NCBI GenBank assembly: GCA_025358205.1
Contig: JANYKG010000065.1
Span: 1 to 38,389, forward strand
Reading direction: 5' to 3'
Length of the DNA stretch: 38,389 nucleotides
Origin: Armatimonadota bacterium
Lineage (GTDB): Bacteria > Armatimonadota > UBA5829 > DTJY01
Of this stretch, positions 17,866 to 27,182 are shown in pieces. The notes below the pieces were generated by a model that searched no databases, had not been told where the DNA came from, and worked only from the letters and a program-made list of their open reading frames with translations. The position numbers were made by a program, and so were the translations under genes. Position 1 is the stretch's first letter. Every line of letters starts with the position of its first letter.

Positions 17866-18834
17866 ATGAAGAGAATAGGCGTCTTAACAAGCGGAGGCGA
17901 TGCGCCCGGCATGAACGCGGCGATAAGAGCGGTGGTACGCACCGGTATCGCGATGGGCGTGGAGACCATTGGCATCGAGAAGGGCTATGCGGGCATGGTC
18001 AACGGTGACTTCGTGCCGCTTAACAGCCGCTCGGTTGGCGGGATTGCCAGGTGGGGTGGGACCATCCTGCAGACCGCGCGGTGCAAGGAGTTCATGACGC
18101 AGGAAGGTTTTGACAAGGCGCTTGCCAACGTGACCTCGGCGGGCATCGAAGGTGTTGTGGTCATCGGCGGCGATGGTTCCCTAACCGGTGCGCGCGAGCT
18201 TCACCGTGCGGGCTACCCGGTGGTGGGCGTGCCGGGTTCCATAGACAACGACATCAAAGGCACCGACATGTCCATCGGCGTGGACACCGCCTCGAACACG
18301 ATTCTGGAGGCGGTGGACAAAATCAAGGACACGGCAAGCTCCCATTCACGAGCGTTTGTCATAGAAGTTATGGGGCGGCGGAGCGGCTACCTCGCGCTGT
18401 CCGCGGGCATAGCGGGCGGGGCGGAGATGGTGGTGGTGCCGGAACATGCGACAACCGTCGAGGAAATACTAGATGAGATGAAGCTGAGCCTGGAGCGCGG
18501 CAAACCTCATTTCATCATGGTAGTCGCAGAAGGTGCGCGTCCCAATGCGTCGGAGATATGCGCGGCGGTGTCGGCATCGCAAGTAGCGGGGTTTGAGGCG
18601 CGTCTGACGGTACTCGGCCACGTGCAGCGCGGAGGCTCCCCATCGGCGGCGGACAGGCTTCTGGCCACCAAGCTTGGCACAGCGGCGGTGCAGGCGCTGG
18701 TCGAGGGCAGGCGCGGAGTGATGATGGGCGCGAGTTGCAGGGAGGTGTTCCCGGTGCCGCTGGACTATGTGCTGGAGTCCGACCGCCCGGCTGACGCGGA
18801 CCTGGTGAAGCTGGAGGAGATCATTCGGCTGTAG
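17866..18834 (+). CDS. pfkA: ATP-dependent 6-phosphofructokinase
   Basis: A 322-residue PfkA. TSGGDAPGMNAAIRA at 8-22 is the nucleotide loop. IGGDGSLTGA has Gly in the position that marks ATP use (PPi enzymes have Asp). GVPGSIDNDIKGTD carries the catalytic Asp and the Lys expected of ATP enzymes. MGRRSGYLAL and GHVQRGGSPSAADR bind fructose-6-phosphate. AGGAGAG lies just before ATG 17866, in the Xer stop region. The length matches the short bacterial allosteric type. Confidence 0.97.
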   Translation: MKRIGVLTSGGDAPGMNAAIRAVVRTGIAMGVETIGIEKGYAGMVNGDFVPLNSRSVGGIARWGGTILQTARCKEFMTQEGFDKALANVTSAGIEGVVVIGGDGSLTGARELHRAGYPVVGVPGSIDNDIKGTDMSIGVDTASNTILEAVDKIKDTASSHSRAFVIEVMGRRSGYLALSAGIAGGAEMVVVPEHATTVEEILDEMKLSLERGKPHFIMVVAEGARPNASEICAAVSASQVAGFEARLTVLGHVQRGGSPSAADRLLATKLGTAAVQALVEGRRGVMMGASCREVFPVPLDYVLESDRPADADLVKLEEIIRL

Positions 18835-18838
18835 GGAG

Positions 18839-18921
18839 AGTGATGAGTGATACGTGACCGGACCCGATTGTCCACGTATTTGCGGGAAATAGTTCACGAG
18901 TCACGAGTCAAGAGTCACGCC
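18839..18921. repeat. inverted heptanucleotide tracts after pfkA
   Basis: AGTGATG AGTGATA CGTGACC (18839-18859) and, opposite in sense, TCACGAG TCACGAG TCAAGAG TCACGCC (18894-18921). The GTGA/TCAC cores are complementary. The pair fills nearly the whole 100-base spacer before the next gene. Confidence 0.8.
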
Positions 18922-18934
18922 GAAGGAGATTGCG

Positions 18935-20452
18935 ATGACAGAAGAAACGAAAATCACAAAGCTTGAGGCGGGGATGCCGATACTGGTCGGCGGCGACAGG
19001 GTTGTACATGTGTCCGCTGAGTTGGCAGCCAAATTCAAGCGCGGCGATAAGCTGATAGTTGTGCGTTCCGCCGCGGCGGACGGCGCGATTCTACACGTTT
19101 CGAAGGCGGTGGATGCCCTCGCGGCTGATGCAGTCACGAAGGCGTTCGATGCATTTGAGGCTCAGCAGAGCGCGTCCGACGAGCAATTCACGCGGTTCTA
19201 CGTTGACTTCGCAACACGACTGAGCGATGATGAAATCTGGGATGAGATCGCCAAGATCAACGAAGAGGACGTTGCCCGCGCCAAGGCGAAGGGTCGCTCC
19301 ACCACGCGCCTAATCGCCGATGAGAAGATGCGCAAGAACATGCTGGACGGTCTGCTGCAGTGGCGCGACCTGGCTTCCCGGCGGGACAAGGTGATCAATA
19401 CCATTCAGCATGACGGCTGGGCGGTTGATGAGGTGGTAAGTCCGTGCGGAGTGGTGGCGTTTGTCTTTGAAGGCAGGCCCAACGTTCTCGCAGACGCGAC
19501 CGGTGTGCTCAGAAGCGGCAACACGGCGGTGTTTCGCATTGGCAGCGACGCTCTGCGGACAGCGAAGGCGATTATGGACCTGGCGCTGATCCCCGCCTTG
19601 AAGGAAGCCGGGCTGCCCTCAGGCGCGGTCACCCTACTGGAGAGCGCCGAGCACTCAGCAGGCTGGGCGCTGTTCGCCGATCCCAGGCTGGCGCTGGCAG
19701 TGGCGAGGGGAACCGGGCGGACGGTGGACACTCTGGGTGCAATTGCGCGCGAGGCCGGGAACGCGGTCAGCCTGCACGGGACCGGCGGCGGATGGATTAT
19801 CGCCGATGAGACCGCCGATCCGGCGGGCTTCGAGATGGCCGTGCGCAACTCGCTCGATCGCAAGGTGTGCAATACCGTGAACGTTATCTGCATCCCCAGG
19901 GGTGTGGCGGATGTGCTTGTGCCGAAGCTGCTTAGCGCGCTTGAGCAGTGCGGGAAGAAGCTTGGTTACGGCTATCGGCTGCACGTGACTGAGGGTAGCG
20001 AGGAAATCATCCCGAAGGAGCTTTTCACGCGGGAGACGAGCGTCAACCGCGCGAACGGCATTCAGCATGAGTTGACGGCAACCGTCTGGCCGCACAACCA
20101 GCTCGGGCATGAGTGGGAGTGGGAGCAGACGCCCGAGGTGACGGTGGTCGCGATCGCGAATCTGGATGAAGGGATCGCGCTGTTCAATACTCAGTCGCCG
20201 CTGCTGGTGGCGTCGCTGATCAGCGAGAACGACAAAGCGCACGAGTACTTCCTGAAGGCGTTGAACGCGCCGTTCATTGGCAACGGGTTCACGAGGTGGG
20301 TGGACGGTCAGTACGCGCTCTGTCGCCCGGAGCTTGGGCTTTCCAACTGGCAGAACGGGCGGATGCTCGCGCGCGGCGGGGTCCTCACCGGTGATGGGGT
20401 GTATACCGTGAAGCTCCGTGTCCGTCAAACCGATCCCGACGTACATCGTTAG
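18935..20452 (+). CDS. divergent ProA-like (glutamate-5-semialdehyde dehydrogenase) protein
   Basis: A 505-residue aldehyde-dehydrogenase-superfamily protein. The central part matches ProA: FEGRPNVLADATGVLRSGNTAVFR (178-201) mirrors the ProA ESRPNV...SGN motif, and RKVCNTVNVICI carries a cysteine, C312, at the catalytic site. Two things differ from ProA: an extra N-terminal region of about 75 residues with a small beta-rich look, and a C-terminus where the usual GAEIGIST...GPMGLEGL motif is replaced by a Trp-rich segment. No proB is near. It may have another acyl-phosphate or aldehyde substrate. AAGGAGA precedes ATG 18935. Confidence 0.8.
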   Translation: MTEETKITKLEAGMPILVGGDRVVHVSAELAAKFKRGDKLIVVRSAAADGAILHVSKAVDALAADAVTKAFDAFEAQQSASDEQFTRFYVDFATRLSDDEIWDEIAKINEEDVARAKAKGRSTTRLIADEKMRKNMLDGLLQWRDLASRRDKVINTIQHDGWAVDEVVSPCGVVAFVFEGRPNVLADATGVLRSGNTAVFRIGSDALRTAKAIMDLALIPALKEAGLPSGAVTLLESAEHSAGWALFADPRLALAVARGTGRTVDTLGAIAREAGNAVSLHGTGGGWIIADETADPAGFEMAVRNSLDRKVCNTVNVICIPRGVADVLVPKLLSALEQCGKKLGYGYRLHVTEGSEEIIPKELFTRETSVNRANGIQHELTATVWPHNQLGHEWEWEQTPEVTVVAIANLDEGIALFNTQSPLLVASLISENDKAHEYFLKALNAPFIGNGFTRWVDGQYALCRPELGLSNWQNGRMLARGGVLTGDGVYTVKLRVRQTDPDVHR

Positions 20453-20455
20453 CGT

Positions 20456-20483
20456 GGTGTCGGGTATCGGGTGGCAGGTTGGA
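20456..20483. repeat. heptanucleotide tract, four units
   Basis: GGTGTCG GGTATCG GGTGGCA GGTTGGA, with GGT fixed at the start of each unit. It begins 4 bases after the ProA-like stop codon. No opposite-sense partner is evident. Confidence 0.75.
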
Positions 20484-20579
20484 TCGGGAGATACATGCAG
20501 TACATATTCATAAACACTGATTCTTGTTCTTTCGTGCTCGGCGCTCTTCCAGAATAGTGGTTGATGAGGGAATGGGAAG

Positions 20580-21050
20580 GTGAATACACCATCGATTCGA
20601 TTAGCTAACATAGAAGATCTAGAGGCGCTGACAGCTCTGCGTATCGCATTTCTACGCGATGTAGGCAATCTGACCGACGAGGCAGACGTGCCTGAGATGA
20701 TGGAGGCTACACACCGGTACCTGGCCGAGAAGATGCCGACGAACGAGTTCATGGCCTGGGTCGCGGAGGTAGACGGACACATCGTTGCCATGAGCGGGCT
20801 CGTCTTCTATGAGCGCCTGGCACTGGTAGGGAATCCCGCAGGACTGCACGCGTACGTGTTGAACATGTATACCGTCCCCGAGTTCCGCAGGCGGGGACTC
20901 GCATCGGCGCTCCTGCGGGACATCATCGCCTACGTGAAGGAGAATACCGCCGCCAAGCGGATCTGGCTCCATGCCACCGACGACGGGCGGCCGGTCTATG
21001 AGAAGCTCGGCTTCGGAGCAGGTGCCACCGAGATGGTTTTGAAGGTCTAA
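20580..21050 (+). CDS. GNAT-family N-acetyltransferase
   Basis: A 156-residue GNAT protein starting at GTG 20580 behind a purine-rich GAGGGAATGGGAAG. The acetyl-CoA site is seen in VLNMYTVPEFRRRGLASALL (the R-x-x-G-x-A motif), and LHATDDGRPVYEKLGF is the usual C-terminal segment. The substrate is unknown. The stop lies one base before the next ATG, so the GH106-like gene is coupled to it. Confidence 0.9.
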   Translation: MNTPSIRLANIEDLEALTALRIAFLRDVGNLTDEADVPEMMEATHRYLAEKMPTNEFMAWVAEVDGHIVAMSGLVFYERLALVGNPAGLHAYVLNMYTVPEFRRRGLASALLRDIIAYVKENTAAKRIWLHATDDGRPVYEKLGFGAGATEMVLKV

Positions 21051-21051
21051 T

Positions 21052-23232
21052 ATGCGCAATATTTTCGTCATCGCCCTGCTTGCCGTATCATGCACTTCCA
21101 CACACGCTTCGACCGGAAGGAGCAACACCTTGGACCAGATCAGGAACGGTTTCGCCAATCCAGGGACCGACTACCGCGCGCTGCCGATGGACTTCGACTA
21201 CGCCAAGCCGGTGGAGTTTGCGGCCAAGCTGAAGGACGGCAAGTGGGGCGGGGCGCTGTTCAACTATCCGCACGGCGGACCGGGGTACCTGCTGGACCAG
21301 GACGGCTGGGACCAGTACACCGCGGCGGTCGAGGCGCTCAAGGCGAACGGGCTGAACGTATGGATATACGACGAGATGGGCTATCCCAGCGGGAGTGCGG
21401 GCGGCCGGACGCTGAAGGATCACCCTGAGTACGAGGCGCAGGGCCTGTTCTACGGTTCCACGGATATCGCCATGAAGGACACCAAGGAGTTTGAGTGGCG
21501 CGTCCCGGACGGCAAGCCGTTCTACGCCGCGCTGTGCGAGTTGGACTGGAACGGGCGGCTTTCCGGCGATCCGGTTGACGTGACGGACAAGATCAAGGAC
21601 GGCGTACTCAAGCTGGAACTCAAGCCTGGGAGTTGGCGGCTTATGGCTTTTGTGCAGAACCGGCTGTTTACGGGTACGCATGCGTCCATCACGTTTGGGC
21701 CGTACATCAACGTCATGGACCCGGACGCAGTGAAGCGGTTCATAGACATCACGCATGAGAGCTACTATGCGCACTACAGCGCAGATTTCGGCAAGACGAT
21801 AAAGGCGATCTTCAACGACGAGGTCTCGTTGATGAACGGCTTCCTGACGGACGACACCCAGCCGCATCCTGCAATCGGCTGGTACCACGGGCTGCCCGAG
21901 ATCTTCCGCAAACGGAACGGCTACGACATCCGCGAGTGCCTGCCCTCGCTCTTCAACAACGCCGGGCAGGTAACCGCCTCCAGACGCGCTGACTTCTACT
22001 CGACCATCAGCGAGACCGTGGGCGAGAACTTCTTCGGCCAGATTCGGAAGTGGTGCGCGACTCACGGCGTGGCTTCTACGGGCCATCTGGTGTGGGAGGA
22101 GTCGCTGATCTACCATGCAAACTTCTATGGCAGCGTCTTCCCCTCGCTGAAGGAACTGGATTGGCCGGGGATTGACGTGCTGGGCTGTAACTACGGCTGC
22201 ACATCAGGCTCGCACACGGAGGGCGGCCCGGTCACGCCGAAGTTGATCAGCTCGGTGGCGCACCTATACGGCAAGAAGCGCACCATGACCGAGTCGTTCT
22301 GCTTCGTGACGAAGGAGACGCCGTCCGAAGAGCTGTTTGCCCACATAGGCTGGCAGTGGGTTCTCGGCATCAACAGCCTGACCGCGCTGAGCATCGAGTC
22401 ACAGTACCCGCAGGAGACGTTCCGCCGGTTCAACGACTACACTGCGCGGCTGAGTTACATGCTCACCCAGGGCAGGTACACGGCTGATGTGGCGATCCTC
22501 TACCCGATTGCGAGCGTGTGGTCCGACTTTGTGCCGACGAACAGGCACGTACACAACCTGGACGACAACCCGAAGGCGCTTGATGTGGATGAGGCGTGGC
22601 GCGAGGTTTCGTATGAGGCGCTTGGGTGCCAGAGGGATTTCGACTATCTGGACGAGGATGCCATACTCAGCGCGAAGGTATCGGCGGGCAAGCTGAAGAT
22701 GGGTCAGAATGCTTATTCAGTGCTGGCGCTGCCGCACGTGACGACGCTGAAATACGAATCGCTTAAGCAGATCGCGAAGTTTGTGGCGAGCGGCGGGACG
22801 GTTGTTTCGTATGCTACTCTGCCGTACACGCGCGAGGATGCAGGGGCGCCGGACGAGCAGCGCGCTCTGGTGAACAGCCTATGGGACGCTGGAAGGTCGG
22901 GCAAGGGCAAGGTGATTCACGTGGAGACGATACCGGCGCTGCGGTCGGCGATGGCGAAGTGCGGCCAGCCTGACCTGCGCGTGAAGCCGGGTACGCCTGA
23001 TGTGTACTACCAGCACCGCGTGCTGCCGGATGGTGATATCTACTTCCTGATGAACAACTCGACCAAACCGGTGTCGGGCGAGTTCGAGTTCCGCGCGTCC
23101 GGCAAGGCGGAGGTATGGAATCCGTATGACGCTGACGTGACGCCTGCCGTGGTGAAGAAGAGCAAGGAAATGAGTGCGGTTAAGCTGACTTTGCCGGGGC
23201 GAACGGGGCGGTTTGTTGTTTTCAGCAGATAG
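21052..23232 (+). CDS. GH106-like glycoside hydrolase (rhamnosidase-like), exported
   Basis: A 726-residue protein with a signal peptide (MRNIFVIALLAVSC...). The barrel shows WIYDEMGYPSGSAGG (100-114), close to the YDE-PSG-AGG pattern of GH106 alpha-L-rhamnosidases and relatives, then FNDEVSL and ASTGHL as probable acidic/catalytic strands. The end has a beta-sandwich style VWNPYDADVTP. It is shorter than typical GH106 enzymes and lacks their WWWPG start, so it may define a related branch. A lipobox is weak (Ala at -3 of C14). Substrate is inferred only. Confidence 0.75.
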   Translation: MRNIFVIALLAVSCTSTHASTGRSNTLDQIRNGFANPGTDYRALPMDFDYAKPVEFAAKLKDGKWGGALFNYPHGGPGYLLDQDGWDQYTAAVEALKANGLNVWIYDEMGYPSGSAGGRTLKDHPEYEAQGLFYGSTDIAMKDTKEFEWRVPDGKPFYAALCELDWNGRLSGDPVDVTDKIKDGVLKLELKPGSWRLMAFVQNRLFTGTHASITFGPYINVMDPDAVKRFIDITHESYYAHYSADFGKTIKAIFNDEVSLMNGFLTDDTQPHPAIGWYHGLPEIFRKRNGYDIRECLPSLFNNAGQVTASRRADFYSTISETVGENFFGQIRKWCATHGVASTGHLVWEESLIYHANFYGSVFPSLKELDWPGIDVLGCNYGCTSGSHTEGGPVTPKLISSVAHLYGKKRTMTESFCFVTKETPSEELFAHIGWQWVLGINSLTALSIESQYPQETFRRFNDYTARLSYMLTQGRYTADVAILYPIASVWSDFVPTNRHVHNLDDNPKALDVDEAWREVSYEALGCQRDFDYLDEDAILSAKVSAGKLKMGQNAYSVLALPHVTTLKYESLKQIAKFVASGGTVVSYATLPYTREDAGAPDEQRALVNSLWDAGRSGKGKVIHVETIPALRSAMAKCGQPDLRVKPGTPDVYYQHRVLPDGDIYFLMNNSTKPVSGEFEFRASGKAEVWNPYDADVTPAVVKKSKEMSAVKLTLPGRTGRFVVFSR

Positions 23233-23297
23233 CGGTGTCGGGGGATTCAAGTAAGAGTACGATTGACGAAAACGCGCGGTATTTTCCAGGGAGATGA

Positions 23298-23483
23298 ATG
23301 CAGACACACAAATTCGTGGAGTTTATTACGGTATTTGGCGCGGGATTGGCGGTTGGCGCGGTCTCGTGGCTGATAGTGACATACCTGGTGGGCATCCCGT
23401 TCTACGTAGCGATGGGTCTGATGGTCGCCGGGACTGTGATGCTTCTTCGCGTCTTGCGAAAGCGGTTCAACAGGCAGTCTTAG
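23298..23483 (+). CDS. small two-pass membrane protein
   Basis: A 61-residue ORF with GGGAG just upstream of ATG 23298. Two hydrophobic helices (about 9-30 and 33-52) are followed by a basic RVLRKRFNRQ tail, the orientation expected for inside C-terminus. Its stop overlaps the converging ABC gene by 3 bases. It fits a real small gene, but no family is recognised. Confidence 0.6.
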   Translation: MQTHKFVEFITVFGAGLAVGAVSWLIVTYLVGIPFYVAMGLMVAGTVMLLRVLRKRFNRQS

Positions 23484-25282
23484 CTAGCGGCTGGCTCTTC
23501 CTCTGCGACCGCCAGTGCGTAGTTGAACTGCATGTCGTGGAGTTTGCGATACAGGCCGTCGTGCTTCATGAGCTGACTGTGGGTGCCGCTCTCCACCAGC
23601 CGACCGCCGTCTATCACCAGTATCTGGTCAGCCTCAGTGATAGTGGACAGCCGGTGCGCGATTACGAACGATGTGCGCCCCTTCAGCAGTGTCTTCAGCG
23701 CTTCTTGTATCAGTATCTCGGTCTGGGTATCCACGCTCGATGTCGCCTCGTCCAAGATCAGAATCCGAGGATCGGCGAGCAATGCCCGCGCGAACGAGAC
23801 CAACTGCTTCTGACCGGATGACAGCTTCGATCCGCCCTCGCGCACGTCGGTATCATACCCCGCCGGTAACTCCCGGATGAACTCATCTATACCGACCGCC
23901 TGCGCCGCGGATACAACTTCCTGATCGGTGGCATCCAACCGCCCATACCTGATGTTTTCCTTGATGCTGCCTGGAAAGAGGAAGGCGTCCTGAAGCACAA
24001 CGCCCATCTGCCTGCGAAGAGACTCCATTGTTACGTCGCGGACATCGTGGCCGTCTATGGTGATGCTGCCGGACTTGATATCGTACTGCCTGCCAAGCAG
24101 GTTGATTATGGTGGTCTTGCCCGCGCCTGTCGGCCCAACCAGCGCGATGGTCTCGCCGGCCTTCACCGAGAAGCAGACGTCGTTCAGAATCGGGGTATCA
24201 CCGTAGGCAAAGTCCACGTGATTGAAGTCCACATCACCCACGATCGGCGGAATCTGGACGGCATCCGGCTTGTCGGTGATCTCGGATTTCGTATCAAGTA
24301 TCTCGAAGATACGCTCGGCTCCGGCCATTGCGCCCTGCATGGTCTGGTACAGGGTACTCAGATCGCGGATTGGGGCGTAGAACTGGTTCATGTACCTTAC
24401 GAATTCGACTAGGACGCCCAGGGTGAGTACCCCGGCTATGACTCTTAGCCCTCCGTACCACCAGACCGCGCAGAGTCCGCATGCGGTCAGTACTGCGATG
24501 ACGGGGATGAAGATCGCTTGCAGTTTGGCCGCATGTAGTACGGCTTGCCTGTTCTCCTGGTTGACCTGTTTGAACCGCTTCAGGTTCTCGCCTTCACGAG
24601 AGAAGGATTTGACCACGCGCACGCCGGAAACGTTCTCCGCAACACTGGCAGTGACCGTCGCTACCTTCCTCCGAACGTCTCGATATGCGAGCCGGACTTT
24701 TGCGCGAAAGAGGCTGGTTGCAATGACCATGACCGGCACGAGCGAGAGTGTGATGAGCGCAAGCTGGAGATTCGTTCTCACCAGTATGACGACGATAGCA
24801 AATATCATCGCGACGTCGGTTACTATCGAAAGGGTGTTTGACGTCAGCAGGTCATTCACGGCGTCAACATCGCTGGTGAGGCGGGCAATTATCCGACCGA
24901 TCTCACGTTTGTCAAAGAAACCGAGAGGAAGGTTCTGTAGATGAGAAAACACGGTGTGGCGCATGTCGTGCAGCACACCCTGCCCGAGCCGCTGAACGAC
25001 TATTGCCTGGAAGGACTGCACCAACCAGCGCACCCCGAATACAACCATGTACGCCAGCGCGACCTTGGTGAGAAATGCAACATCACTCTTGCCGATTCCG
25101 TCATCTATCGCCAGCCGCCATAGCTGCGGATCTATCAGACCTATGCCGGACGTGGCAAGCACCGTGCAGATGGCAAGCGCCAGCCGCCCCTTGTGCGGTT
25201 TGATGAAAGCAAACGCTTTTCGCGCCAGCCTTGGGTCAAACGCAATCCCCATAAGTTCGTCGTCAAATACCGGCTTGGCCAT
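23480..25282 (-). CDS. ABC exporter half-transporter with canonical catalytic Glu
   Basis: A 600-residue type IV (exporter-fold) ABC protein: six transmembrane helices in about 30-310, then the ATPase. Walker A GPTGAGKTT at 383-391, Q-loop VLQDAFLF, signature LSSGQ at 487-491 (not LSGGQ), Walker B ILILDE with E512, and H-loop H543. It is the downstream partner of the 25366-27123 gene, and the two make a heterodimer. Its altered signature would complete the partner's degenerate site. The exported substrate (lipid, drug or peptide) is unknown. Confidence 0.94.
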   Translation of the reverse strand: MAKPVFDDELMGIAFDPRLARKAFAFIKPHKGRLALAICTVLATSGIGLIDPQLWRLAIDDGIGKSDVAFLTKVALAYMVVFGVRWLVQSFQAIVVQRLGQGVLHDMRHTVFSHLQNLPLGFFDKREIGRIIARLTSDVDAVNDLLTSNTLSIVTDVAMIFAIVVILVRTNLQLALITLSLVPVMVIATSLFRAKVRLAYRDVRRKVATVTASVAENVSGVRVVKSFSREGENLKRFKQVNQENRQAVLHAAKLQAIFIPVIAVLTACGLCAVWWYGGLRVIAGVLTLGVLVEFVRYMNQFYAPIRDLSTLYQTMQGAMAGAERIFEILDTKSEITDKPDAVQIPPIVGDVDFNHVDFAYGDTPILNDVCFSVKAGETIALVGPTGAGKTTIINLLGRQYDIKSGSITIDGHDVRDVTMESLRRQMGVVLQDAFLFPGSIKENIRYGRLDATDQEVVSAAQAVGIDEFIRELPAGYDTDVREGGSKLSSGQKQLVSFARALLADPRILILDEATSSVDTQTEILIQEALKTLLKGRTSFVIAHRLSTITEADQILVIDGGRLVESGTHSQLMKHDGLYRKLHDMQFNYALAVAEEEPAAS

Positions 25283-25295
25283 AATTCTCTCAACC

Positions 25296-25365
25296 TTGAA
25301 TATGCGTGAAGTGCATATTCAAGGGCTCTCTGAGCATTATTCACTCTTTTCGTGAATAATGCGGG
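25296..25365. repeat. palindromic element, copy 3 (between the ABC genes)
   Basis: Two hairpins in a row: TTGAATATGC (25296-25305) with GCATATTCAA (25313-25322), and GCATTATTCAC (25334-25344) with GTGAATAATGC (25352-25362). TCTGA/TCAGA flanks extend the second stem. It fills the 83-base spacer of the operon, so it would be present in the mRNA between the two transporter genes. Confidence 0.82.
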
Positions 25366-27123
25366 TCAGACGTCGGTCGCTGAGCTCTCGGCTGAGTGCT
25401 CACCCTTCTCAAACTGGAGGTAGTAGATGTCCTTGTAGATTCCGCCGTTCGCGAGCAACTCCTGGTGAGTGCCTGTCTCAACGATGCGCCCCTTGTCCAG
25501 AACGACTATCTTGTCCGCCCGCTGGATGGTCGAAATCCTCTGCGCGATCACGAACGTTGTCCGTGACTCCATCAGCGAAACGAGCGCATTCTGAATAAGC
25601 GCCTCGGTCTCGGTGTCCACACTCGATGTGGAATCGTCCATGATCAGAATCGGCGGGTTCATGAGCAACGCGCGAGCGATTGAAATCCGCTGTTTCTGGC
25701 CGCCGGATACGTTGACTCCGCGCTCACCGATGTGGGTTTCATATCCTTCAGGGAGTCCTTCGATGAAATCGTGGATGTTCGCCGACTTCGCGGCTTCGAT
25801 GACATCTTCAAGCTCGGCGTCCGGCTTACCGTATGCGATGTTCTCCTTCGCCGTATCTCCAAAGAGGAATGTCTCCTGCGCCACGATGCCGATGCTCTGC
25901 CTGAGCGATTTCAGCTTGTAGTCGCGGATGTCCACCCCGTCCACCAGTATGGCCCCGTCGGTCACATCATAGAATCTTGGCAACAGGTTGATGACCGTGC
26001 TCTTGCCGGAGCCGGTTGGCCCAACGAACGCAACCATCTCGCCCGGCTGAACCTCGAGGTTGATGTTCCGAAGAACCTTGCTGCCGTCGCTATAGCTGAA
26101 GGACACGTTTCGGAATTCCACACCGCCCTTGCAGTCAGTCAGCCGTTTCGTGCCATCCTTCACGTGTGATTCCGGGTGAGTGTCCAGAATCTCGAAGACA
26201 CGGTCGGCTGCAGCGACCGCGTTCTGCGTCATGTTGACGATCCAGCCGGCCATCCTCACACGGCCGATCAACATGCCGAGATAGGCGTTGAAAGCTAGTA
26301 GTGCGCCAATGGTTAGCACTTTGTTGATTACCTGGACGCCGCCGTACCAGAGTATGAGCGTTACCGCCGCCGCAGTCAGAAAATCCATGAACGGCATGTA
26401 TCGGGCAGAGACCACTGCCGCTTCCATGTTCCGCTCCAGCAGACCTATTGATTGCTTGTCGAATTTCTCGATCTCGTGATTCTCTCGGGCAAATGCTTTT
26501 ACAACCCGGATTCCCATCAGGTTTTGCTGAATCGCGGTGGTCATGTCGCCGCGTTGGTTCTGAGCAGCAGTGTACAGGGGGCGAATCTTGCCGCCGAACT
26601 TGAATACAGCCACTGCCAAGATCGGCGATGTAGCGAGTGCGACCAACGCCAGATGCCAGTTCATCTTCAGGCAGATGACAAGGACTCCCAGAAACACAAG
26701 GGTATCGCCTACGACATGGGTGATGCCGTGTCCCAGGAATCTGCTGAGCGCCTGAACGTCCGATGTGGCCCTTGATATGAGCTGACCCGTCTCGGCTTCG
26801 TCGTGGTAGCTGAATGACAGCCGCTGGATGTGGTCAAAGAGCGTGTTGCGGATGTCGTAGATCGTCTTCTGCGCGGTAAACTCGGTCAGGTACTGCTGAC
26901 CGAATGTGAAGATGCCGGTGACGACGGCAAGGGCAACAATCCCCAGGCAGTAGTACGCAAGCATGTGGGAGTGTCCGCCCTTTAGCGCGTCATCAACGAT
27001 CAATCTGATGAGCTGGGGGCCGACAAGTTCGAGCGCGGCGAGTGTAATCAGGCACACCGATGTCAGAAGTAACCACTGCCAGTATCTACCGGCAAACACG
27101 AGCAATCTTCTGATGGTATGCAT
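25366..27123 (-). CDS. ABC exporter half-transporter with degenerate ATP site
   Basis: A 585-residue exporter-fold ABC protein, six transmembrane helices followed by the ATPase. Walker A GPTGSGKST at 368-376, signature VSGGQ at 472-476. In Walker B, ILIMDDSTSS has D497 where the catalytic glutamate should be, and the H-loop reads IAQR with Q528 in place of histidine. These are the marks of the inactive-site subunit in heterodimeric exporters such as TM287/288 and BmrCD. It is transcribed first, before its partner. A promoter candidate lies at 27183-27211. Confidence 0.94.
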   Translation of the reverse strand: MHTIRRLLVFAGRYWQWLLLTSVCLITLAALELVGPQLIRLIVDDALKGGHSHMLAYYCLGIVALAVVTGIFTFGQQYLTEFTAQKTIYDIRNTLFDHIQRLSFSYHDEAETGQLISRATSDVQALSRFLGHGITHVVGDTLVFLGVLVICLKMNWHLALVALATSPILAVAVFKFGGKIRPLYTAAQNQRGDMTTAIQQNLMGIRVVKAFARENHEIEKFDKQSIGLLERNMEAAVVSARYMPFMDFLTAAAVTLILWYGGVQVINKVLTIGALLAFNAYLGMLIGRVRMAGWIVNMTQNAVAAADRVFEILDTHPESHVKDGTKRLTDCKGGVEFRNVSFSYSDGSKVLRNINLEVQPGEMVAFVGPTGSGKSTVINLLPRFYDVTDGAILVDGVDIRDYKLKSLRQSIGIVAQETFLFGDTAKENIAYGKPDAELEDVIEAAKSANIHDFIEGLPEGYETHIGERGVNVSGGQKQRISIARALLMNPPILIMDDSTSSVDTETEALIQNALVSLMESRTTFVIAQRISTIQRADKIVVLDKGRIVETGTHQELLANGGIYKDIYYLQFEKGEHSAESSATDV

Positions 27124-27182
27124 AACAAAAACCCCGATCCATGCGCCGGGCGAACAGATTATTACGTGCCTCGGCGGTGTCT

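Noticed and set aside
18894-18921. Possible CRISPR-like repeats
   Set aside because: The units are 7 bases, contiguous and degenerate, with no spacers; no cas genes are present.
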